From positions 1 through 64,000 of the forward strand of contig SHYX01000010.1 of assembly GCA_009692585.1 (NCBI GenBank): 64,000 nucleotides of DNA, written 5' to 3'. The translations under genes and the position numbers were made by a program. Every line of letters starts with the position of its first letter. Position 1 is the stretch's first letter. Below, piece by piece: positions 62,357 through 64,000 of this stretch. This stretch comes from Myxococcales bacterium (GTDB lineage Bacteria; Myxococcota; UBA796; SXON01). The notes below the pieces were generated by a model. That model did no database searches, was not told where the DNA came from, and saw nothing but the letters and a program-made list of their open reading frames with translations.

Positions 62357-64000
62357 CTACCGCCCCGAGGCAATCCGCGCCCACGGGTGCGCCTGCATCG
62401 CGCTGCAGTCGGTGGCCACCAACTGGCTGGTGAGATCCAGCCATCGGGTGCGCAGCTCCATGCGCGCCTCGGTGTCGTCCCAGCCGCGGGCGCGAACGAA
62501 TCGGAGCCGGTTGAGCGCCCGCGCCACGCGGGATGGTCGGGCCGGCTCGGCGGTCAGCCAGTCGGTCAGCGGGCTCCAGATCGGTTCCACCAACGCTGCG
62601 TCCTCCACTGCGTAGGTGGCGAGCTCGGCCACGCGCGCGAGCGCGCCGAGCGCGCGCATCTCGATGAGCGTGCCCAGTGCCGCTGCGAGATCGATCCAGC
62701 CCACGTCGGGGTGGCCGCTGGCGCACAGGAAGACCCCCCGAGCGGCGCGCACCTCGGCGGCCCCGCCCCGCGCCACGGCCACGCCGGGACTCGTCAGCGC
62801 GTCCTCGGTCCAGCGCACGGCGGCCTCCGCGTCGCCGCCATCCCAGGCCAGCCGCGCGCGCAACAGGGCGACACGTGCCTCCAACCGCGCCGGGATGTCG
62901 CCGTGAAGCGCGTCGAGCGCCTGGTCGAGGCGCTTGCGCGCGAGCCCGTGGCGCCACTGGCTCACGTCGACCTCGACCAGCGCCAGTTGCAGGGCCGCGA
63001 GCCGGTGGCCGGGCGCCCCCGCCCGCGCCGCGCGCTCCGCCGCCTCACCGATCTCGCCTGCCTCGCTGAAGCGGCCCTGGGCGCCGAGTACCACCACCAG
63101 CCCGGCCAGCGCCCGCCAGGCGTTCTTGCCGTCGACCCGCGCCTCGGACTCGGCGGCGCGAAAAGTGAGCTCCGCATCGCCGAGACTTCCGGCCGCGAGC
63201 AGCGCGTAGCCGAGCGTGGTGGCGTAGGCCGTGAGGTCGTCGCTGCCCCCCCGGAGCGCCAGCCCCGCCTCGAAGACCGCTCCGGGCAGGTCGCCGGAGC
63301 GCACCAGGAGGTCCGCCAGATGGGCGCGGCCCTCGGCGGCGCGGCGGTCGGGTGGACCGGCTGCGGCGTCCAGGCGGGCGATGGCGGTCTGAAGCAGGGA
63401 GCGCTCCGCTTGGGGGTCGGACCGGGCCCGAGCCAGGCGAGAGGCCGCCAGTTCGACCTCGGCGGAGTCCGAGGCGTTCTGGGCGAGGGCCGACGCTCGC
63501 CCGAGCGCGTAGTTCGCGGCGACCGGCGACATCTGCAGCTCGGCGAGGCACTCTCCGTACAGCGTCCAGAAGCGGACGCCGACCGCGGCTTCGAGTTCGG
63601 GGTTGGCGGCTGCGAGCCGCTCCAAGAGCGGGAAGGCTTCGCCCCAGGAGCCGGCGCGGACCAGCGGCCACGCCCACCTGACCGCGATCTCCGCGGCCTC
63701 GCGCAGCTTGCCGGCTACGTGACAGGCGTCGGCCACCGCCTCGCTCGGGGGCAGGTCCTCGGCGATGGCCGCGAGACGACGATGCAGCAGATGACGCCGC
63801 GGTGGCGCCGTGTGCCGGCGCAGGAGCTCCGCCACCAGGCCGTCACGCAGGCCCCAGAAGCCGTCGGTGAGGGTGACGACCCCGGTGGCCGCCAGCGCGG
63901 CCAGCCGTCGCTTCGTCCGCGCTTCGGGCTGGTCCACGAGCCAGGCCGCCCGCAAGCTGTCCAGTTCGTGATCCGCGAGCGCGATCGCCTCCAGCAGCCG
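62357..64000 (-). CDS. C-terminal part of a kinase/ATPase-TPR-type regulator (runs off right edge)
   Basis: The frame is open from the right edge (RLLEAIALADHELDSLRAAW) to the stop at 62357; about 547 codons are visible. It shows a winged-helix-like segment (RRLAALAATGVVTLTDGFWG), then long Ala-rich helical hairpins as in the C-terminal halves of the three kinases at 29-38 kb. The kinase and ATPase parts, if present, lie outside the window. Assignment is by resemblance of layout and composition. Confidence 0.7.
   Translation of the reverse strand, partial: RLLEAIALADHELDSLRAAWLVDQPEARTKRRLAALAATGVVTLTDGFWGLRDGLVAELLRRHTAPPRRHLLHRRLAAIAEDLPPSEAVADACHVAGKLREAAEIAVRWAWPLVRAGSWGEAFPLLERLAAANPELEAAVGVRFWTLYGECLAELQMSPVAANYALGRASALAQNASDSAEVELAASRLARARSDPQAERSLLQTAIARLDAAAGPPDRRAAEGRAHLADLLVRSGDLPGAVFEAGLALRGGSDDLTAYATTLGYALLAAGSLGDAELTFRAAESEARVDGKNAWRALAGLVVVLGAQGRFSEAGEIGEAAERAARAGAPGHRLAALQLALVEVDVSQWRHGLARKRLDQALDALHGDIPARLEARVALLRARLAWDGGDAEAAVRWTEDALTSPGVAVARGGAAEVRAARGVFLCASGHPDVGWIDLAAALGTLIEMRALGALARVAELATYAVEDAALVEPIWSPLTDWLTAEPARPSRVARALNRLRFVRARGWDDTEARMELRTRWLDLTSQLVATDCSAMQAHPWARIASGR

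Overview
This is a very GC-rich bacterial window with dense, often overlapping genes. It looks like Myxococcota or a close deltaproteobacterial relative. The clues are MYXO-CTERM-type C-termini (Cys motif, hydrophobic segment, Arg run), a protein of the MXAN_5187 C-terminal-domain type, many Ser/Thr kinases fused to ATPase and TPR-like regions, several FHA-type proteins, a lone TadC and an RpoH-type sigma factor. No rRNA, tRNA, CRISPR array or intact insertion sequence was seen.

Layout. 0-13.5 kb: a pseudokinase running off the left edge, a coupled IMPase / RpoH-like sigma / heparinase-like trio, a membrane Ser/Thr kinase, a VWA lipoprotein with two membrane proteins carrying FHA-like modules, a J-domain/TPR protein and XerC. 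13.5-22.9 kb: topA, a pseudokinase / metallo-hydrolase / bioD operon, a response regulator with a barrel-like protein, a MXAN_5187-like protein and a double cyclic-nucleotide-binding protein. 23-23.96 kb: an atypical two-gene module with a canonical promoter and an in-frame amber codon. 24-28.7 kb: a PNGase F-like lipoprotein, an alpha/beta-hydrolase-like lipoprotein, a glycosyltransferase and a transporter. 29.1-38.4 kb: three consecutive giant kinase-ATPase-repeat regulators. 38.5-42.5 kb: comEC, a PilZ-like protein and an OmpA/TSP3 protein. 42.5-49.8 kb (minus strand): ribF-aroE-tadC-DUF192-FHA, then a proline-rich barrel and a thioredoxin protein. 49.9-58.5 kb: a MYXO-CTERM beta-helix protein tail-to-tail with a CXXCH / YceI operon, a frameshifted OmpA gene, decayed DNA with an Rhs remnant and 51-bp repeats, a beta-carbonic anhydrase and a multicopper oxidase. 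58.8-60.2 kb: a mosaic of truncated genes (HEPN-like, CHAT protease, remnants of the 23-kb module). 60.3-64 kb: two zinc-ribbon membrane proteins, a gene fragment and the C-terminal part of another kinase-type regulator.

How it works together. The dominant theme is phospho-signalling: kinases, pseudokinases, FHA readers, a response regulator, cyclic-nucleotide and PilZ-like sensors. Around it sit envelope proteins (OmpA, TSP3, beta-helix, YceI, c-type heme) and housekeeping genes (topA, xerC, ribF, aroE, bioD). Two window-wide patterns stand out. First, a TANNNT hexamer lies 5-9 nt upstream of at least twelve start codons, suggesting leaderless transcription. Second, two families of dispersed intergenic repeats sit directly after stop codons or just before genes.
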